A stretch of DNA of 64,000 bases from positions 1,674,001 through 1,738,000 of the forward strand of contig JAGPNK010000010.1 of assembly GCA_020746835.1 (NCBI GenBank). Reading direction: 5' to 3'. Positions within the stretch are counted from its first letter, which is position 1. Every line of letters starts with the position of its first letter. The stretch is from Stachybotrys elegans. Its lineage: Eukaryota; Ascomycota; Sordariomycetes; Hypocreales; Stachybotryaceae. The position numbers were made by a program, and so were the translations under genes. The notes under the pieces were generated by a model, which saw only the letters and a program-made list of their open reading frames with translations, had not been told where the DNA came from and did no database searches. Shown here piece after piece: positions 59,701 through 64,000 of the stretch.

Positions 59701-61841
59701 CCCTCCCTTGCGATGAATATTTTGCAAGTTGTCCACGCAGTTGAACATGACCTCGACAGGGATGAGCGCCAGGGGGCATCCGAAGGAGAGAACTCCGCGG
59801 TGAAGAAAGGGATACCCTTGCGCGGGATAGCTCGGCGAGTATCCTTGACCATCTTGAGGACCTGTATGAAGTCATTGGTCTCATCGGTGGCGATCGCGAC
59901 GGGACATAATGAGGTAAACCAGCCGACCGTCGCGTTGATATTCACGTCTGGATCGACGGCGTCACGGCCATGCTCCTGCTTCCATATCGTAGGCAAAGTC
60001 CTATCTGGAAACGTGAGACGAAATGAGTGGAGTAAACCTGCAATCATCATGTCGGCAGCGTCGGCTCGGAGCACACTGGCGCAGGCGGTGTGCATGTTAT
60101 GAGTGATATCAGCATCCAAGGTAAACCTCAGCGTCTTCCCAACGTCGCCGTAGCAGTTGCCATGGTTCTGCCTCAGGTCCCAGTACGCGAAGTTGGCTGG
60201 TGTGATTGTGAATGGTAGTGCCGGCTCGTTTGGCTTCCGTTGGCTGACCATGTGGTTCTGGTATTCTATCCAATGGGGAAAGGGCATCGAGTTAGGTGCC
60301 GGCACCGAGCGATGCTGGAGAATGTCGTCCAGATCGTGTACAATGATGCGCCAGGACGGTAGATCGACGATTAAATGGTGGGCGACGAGGTGCAGCAGCT
60401 GTTGGTCGTCGCTCCGGCGTATGTGGTCGACCGAGAAGACAGGTCCATCCAGTGCATTGATGGACGCTTGCGCCTGCTCCATAATGGCCAAGACGTCTTC
60501 ATCCGACTGGACAACGCCATGGCTGAATCTGTAGGAGCTGCGGCCCTCGGGAGCGATGATCTGCGCCCAGCCCTCGGGGGTGAGGTAGAATCGAGCGCGG
60601 AGCATGGAGTGGCGATCTGACAAGGCCTCGACGGCAGCCTCAACATCAGCAAGAGAGATGTCTGTGCTGCGGACCTGAAGCAGGATGCTTTGGCCAAAGC
60701 GATATTCGGGCTCGGAGACGATGGTGGGGTCTTTTCGACGGCTCACCGAGGTGCGGAAGTAGAGATGCTGCATGGGGGAGAGAGCGAAGAACTCGGAGTC
60801 GTTGGACGTGAGCGTATTGTGGGCGCCGAGGGTGCCCGCCTCGTCCTCGTTCCAGACTGTGGACAGGTATTCGGGCCAGGAGGGCTGTTTTGTGCGCTGC
60901 GAGGTGTCGTCGTTGCTATCTGCATCGTTGTGGTTGCCACCGACAGTGGAATGGCTATGGCGGTGATGCTGCCAGGCCATGATGCGCTGCTCCGTCTGCC
61001 GGTCCATGTTCTCAACCCAGGTCTGCAAAGTCGCGCTGTCAGGGGCTCCGTCCATGCCCATGGGCATGCACTGCAGGATGATCCAGATGCTCGGTCGCGG
61101 CGTGTCGGGTCCCCACTCCTGCACTGCGGCACGGAGTGACTCGATCTGATCCCGACAGCTCTCGTCCTCATGATCAGAGCTTGGGGGCAGCACTGTGCCC
61201 CTCGAATCCGTAGGGGATGGATCAGCATAGGAGACAAAGGCAATGAGGTGCTCGTAAAAAGGCCCGGCAGAAGGTGTTACCAAGCATGCACTGTTTGCTC
61301 GAGAGGTGGAGAGGAGGAGCGATTCGAGCTCCGAGTGGCTGTTGTCGCGAACGGCAATGTTGAAGTCGGTGCTTGCACTGGAGGGTGTGTGGGCTTCGAA
61401 GCTGGCGACGGAGCTGCCCTCGGAGCTGACCTCGCGCTTGTTGAGCTCAGCGTGGGCTGCGCTGTTGTCGTCGTCATCTCGGCTGTCATCGTCTGGGTTG
61501 CTGCTGGCGGAGGAGAGGCGGAGGAGGGCGGGTGGAGGTGCGCGGGAAGACGGCTTCTTTCGACGTGAGCTAAGTCGGCGACGGGATGAGGGCGCATCGG
61601 CAGGCCCGTCGCGCGACGTCGAAGGGCGTGTCCGACGAGATTCGGTGGAGGGGCGTAATGGGATGGCGACAGGCTGGACGGCCTCGGACTGGTCCTCGTC
61701 GCCTCCCAAATCCAGCCACGAGTTGGGGTCGCGCGGTACGCTCAAGGTCCTGGCAATGGACAAGACGGATTCGTCGGGATCATCGAGGCCGGAAAAGTCG
61801 GGAGGGGACGTAGGTCTCGACCGTGACCGTTGTCCCTCCAT
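53787..61841 (-). CDS. degenerate multimodular nonribosomal peptide synthetase (pseudo-NRPS), one frameshift
   Basis: Two long coding blocks, 61841-58945 and 58874-53787, with a 70-nt intron (GTAAGT, CTGAC branch, CTATAG). Together they make about 2,660 codons if a one-base shift at 59772-59776 is allowed for. Order: carrier-like segment (LGGDED, 45-50); disordered 60-180; adenylation C-lobe remnant (195-290); epimerisation-type domain (355-960) with HHLIVDLPSW at 488-497; condensation domain (from ~780 to 1250); adenylation (1280-1790); carrier (1815-1890); condensation (1915-2390); carrier-like FYDLWGSLLTAY; then a ~190-residue basic, disordered tail with nine consecutive Ala. There is no thioesterase or reductase. 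Key residues are lost: carrier Ser is Glu49 and Lys1852; the condensation His is Gln962 and Ser2064; adenylation core A3 reads TPSKSKTG and A7 reads KTGHRVRY. Peptide synthesis by the usual chemistry is unlikely. The first ATG is at 61841. Confidence 0.8.
58875..58944 (-). other. 70-nt intron of the pseudo-NRPS gene
   Basis: Donor GTAAGT, branch-like CTGAC, acceptor CTATAG. It joins ...QAICD to PISIRNLIGQL in frame and falls exactly inside the region that should hold the condensation HHxxxDG motif. Confidence 0.85.
59772..59776 (-). other. single-base frameshift at a G5/C5 run in the pseudo-NRPS
   Basis: Upstream of this run the epimerisation-domain frame reads ...RKGIPFFTAEFSPSDAP. Downstream homology continues one frame away as LALIPVEVMFNCVDNLQ. 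One base too few in the five-base C run (sense strand) explains the shift. No GT-AG intron of suitable phase exists between the two frames. Confidence 0.75.
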
Positions 61842-62835
61842 GGCGGGAGCCAGGTGAGGAGGCAATGAGCAGGGGAGGCCCAGTAGCAGGTCCCACGAGA
61901 GACGAGACTATAGCGTCGTTGGCATCTAAGATGGATTGAAATGGGGACGCGGATATAGGAGGGCGCCGTGGGAGGTTTTGCAGAATAGGCGTGGGCGCGA
62001 CAGTGAGCGCAGGCAGCGATGGCGAGGGCGGAGAAATGGGGGTGATGCTGTATGTATGCTGAGGCTGGGGCTGGGGTGGGTGGATTGGAGCGCTGATGCT
62101 GATGGTGAGGGCTCACGATGGGGGCAGGCAAGCCGAGGCCCGGACGTGCAAGGTGAGCTGAGGAGGAGAGAAGCCCAGGCGGGTCACATCATCATGGATC
62201 GGTGGGACGGAGGGCGGGCTTTGTGGTGTCGGCGTTGCTTTTGACACGAGCGATGGGCAAGACGAAGGCGGCCGAGATGATGGAATTAGCAGCAGGTGTC
62301 GCGGAGGTGGTGAAATTCGTCGTCATGGAGGAGGCCGGCTGGCGGGGGTGCGAAACCAGGCACGTCGATATTCCGCTTCTAAAAACACACAAGGCAAGGC
62401 CAGGGTTGTCAGTAGGGTTCGATGCATGCAGATGCAGTAGAGGGAAATAAGGCCAAAAGTGAAGAAGAACAAGACTGGGCTCGCAGGTAGGCCCGGGAGC
62501 AGAAACAAGCTGTTTTTTTTTTGTTGTTTTTTTCGGGAGCTGCGATTGAAACCAACGTACCAACTTGGCGAAAGCAAAGGCGAGCCAGGATACAGGAGAC
62601 AAAAGTAGAAGCGGGAAGCAATCGTGGTGGAGAAGGGAAAACGATTTGAGACGGGTCGCTGAAACCAGAGGGCTCCAAGACGGGAAGCTGGGCTGGGCCG
62701 GGCTGGTTCGTGGGAGACGGTAAGCCGAGTTGAGCCAGCCGAAGGATGCTATTATGGTCGAACGGACGAGGGCGTGGCGGAATGCCGCGATGGTGAGGTG
62801 TTGCGATGGGAGCGCGCTCAGAGGGATATTATTAG

Positions 62836-62860
62836 GAGGTGGAGGTGGAGGTGGAGGTTG
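62836..62860. repeat. GGAGGT hexanucleotide repeat
   Basis: About four GGAGGT units about 1 kb upstream of the pseudo-NRPS start, in purine-rich non-coding DNA. Confidence 0.75.
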
Positions 62861-63207
62861 AAGTTTGGCGATATGGAGGTCGGTAGTGGTTGTGGTTGTG
62901 GTGGTTTGTGGGAAGGTGAGGTGGATGACGCCGGCAACTACCTCTCTAGTGCCTACACTAAGGCGTGCTAAGACTGCTCATGGACATTAATCTTACGGCG
63001 CACCTATTACTCGCAAGCCACTACGCTGCCAACTTAGAGCTACCTATCCGTACCTCCTGTAAGGTGTGCCTTGAGATGAAGAAGAAGAAAATTGCCAGGC
63101 GGTATAAGAACGGTTGATACTGCCTGGAGCGGCAAGGATACAGGGATGGGCTGGGGCGGCGATTGGCCAACAAACTCTGGGCTTGGTCGATGCCAGGACG
63201 CAGGCAC

Positions 63208-63227
63208 CCTACCTACCTACCTACCTA
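63208..63227. repeat. CCTA tetranucleotide repeat
   Basis: About five CCTA units in non-coding DNA near the right edge. Confidence 0.8.
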
Positions 63228-64000
63228 TTCGGCGTGGCAGCCCTAGATACTGGTAGGGACTTTGGGCAACGTCGACTCGGTGTCGCATTTCCAGCGTCAC
63301 TGTTGTCCCGTGCCAAGAAACGTACGGCCATGGTTGGTTGTTGAAGCGAATCACCTGCAACTTCCAATCTGTAATATGTAATCTGTAATCTTGAATCTGG
63401 CAAGGCGCTAGAGAAAGGTCCCTGTAGGCCCTGGACTTAGCGGGGTGAGGGGAAGCATGAGCCTCCACCGACACTAAATAGTGACATGGAAGCCTCGTAC
63501 CAGAAGCCCTCATTGCCATGAGAAGCAACAAACGCCAATCCGTGAAAAAAAGCGACGGCCCAGTTGCATGAAATATGTACGATTGATGGCTCCTCGTTTT
63601 CAAGCCCATCCCCCAGCATGCAGGTGCCCTGGGAGCCTCTGTCCATGCGGCTTACGTAAGGCCACGTACTGGCCAGTCCCTTCCTCTTATCCCATCCATC
63701 CCCTGCTGATTTACGCCATCCTCCGTTTCCCTTTCGCATTACGACAGCCAGCCCGATGCTCGTTATCACTTACACGAGCTTCTCCCCGAGGACTTGTCGC
63801 CTCCCTGCATACTTAGCTCGTGTCCGCTTGACTCATCCATCGCATCGTACAAGCACCGGTTGATTGGCGGTTTGCTAGGTTGGGATGATTTCCTGCAGAT
63901 CTTCCTTCCGATCCACCTTGTCGCCATTTGGCCAGACCAAGGATTCCCCCATCCAGCACCTACAGGCATCCGGGCTGCCAGGTACGGCATCTGAGGGCAC

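Larger units (their letters stand above)
61842..64000. other. upstream region of the pseudo-NRPS and right window flank
   Basis: No second gene is supported. The proximal part (to about 62700) is the likely promoter and leader. Simple-sequence elements are a GGAGGT repeat at about 62836-62860, GTGGTT units near 62885-62905 and a CCTA repeat at 63208-63227. Remaining frames are short and without features. Confidence 0.45.

Noticed and set aside
59700..59850. An intron as the explanation for the NRPS frame change
   Set aside because: The GTATCC donor with the available GAG acceptor leaves the wrong phase and would delete conserved sequence. No other GT-AG pair fits, so a one-base indel is the better explanation.
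32706..61841. The whole right half as one biosynthetic gene cluster
   Set aside because: The NRPS lacks catalytic residues, the LPMO, 2EXR and GPI genes have no tailoring role, and a 4.6-kb gap separates the tailoring-type enzymes from the NRPS and transporter. The evidence does not support a single pathway.
61841..61865. Upstream extension of the NRPS start to 61865
   Set aside because: The codon there is TTG; the first ATG in frame is at 61841. The same reasoning moved the starts of the TF-domain gene (34519), the 2EXR gene (38365) and the glycosyltransferase (41099).

Overview
The window is nuclear DNA of a filamentous ascomycete, most likely a Sordariomycete and possibly Hypocreales. The reasons are short GT-AG introns, several with CTAAC or CTGAC branch sites, and fungus-specific families: an AA9 polysaccharide monooxygenase, a 2EXR protein, a Zn-cluster-less fungal transcription-factor domain protein, an OPT transporter and a multimodular NRPS. 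The order is inferred from family style, not from a search. No tRNA, rRNA, CRISPR array or intact transposon was seen.

Left part (1-32.7 kb): only two genes can be supported, both on the minus strand. They are a YVH1-type dual-specificity phosphatase (4.3-5.7 kb) and a C2H2 zinc-finger protein (9.3-11.6 kb). The first 4.3 kb, 5.7-9.3 kb and especially 11.6-32.7 kb hold no supportable gene. They are GC-rich, full of pyrimidine/purine tracts and homopolymers, and look like leader, promoter or non-coding sequence.

Middle part (32.7-45 kb): a compact accessory block. On the minus strand lie a fungal TF-domain protein, a secreted AA9 LPMO, a 2EXR-domain protein and an APH-family kinase. A candidate small secreted cysteine-containing protein lies on the plus strand at 38.7-39.0 kb. 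Divergent from the kinase, on the plus strand, come a GT1 glycosyltransferase, a maltose/NodL-type O-acetyltransferase and a secreted, probably GPI-anchored orphan protein. Kinase, glycosyltransferase and acetyltransferase together offer the three classic small-molecule modification chemistries within about 4.7 kb.

Right part (45-64 kb): about 4.6 kb without a gene, including a long ATGG microsatellite, then an OPT-family peptide transporter (plus strand, 49.6-52.5 kb). Convergent with it is a very large NRPS-derived gene (minus strand, 53.8-61.8 kb, about 2,660 codons).

The NRPS is the most striking object. It keeps recognisable carrier, epimerisation/condensation, adenylation and terminal folds, but almost every diagnostic catalytic residue is changed. 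The carrier serines are Glu and Lys, the condensation histidines are Gln and Ser, and the adenylation core motifs are eroded. Yet the reading frame is open apart from one single-base frameshift at a short homopolymer. It is either a maintained pseudo-enzyme or a gene at the start of decay.
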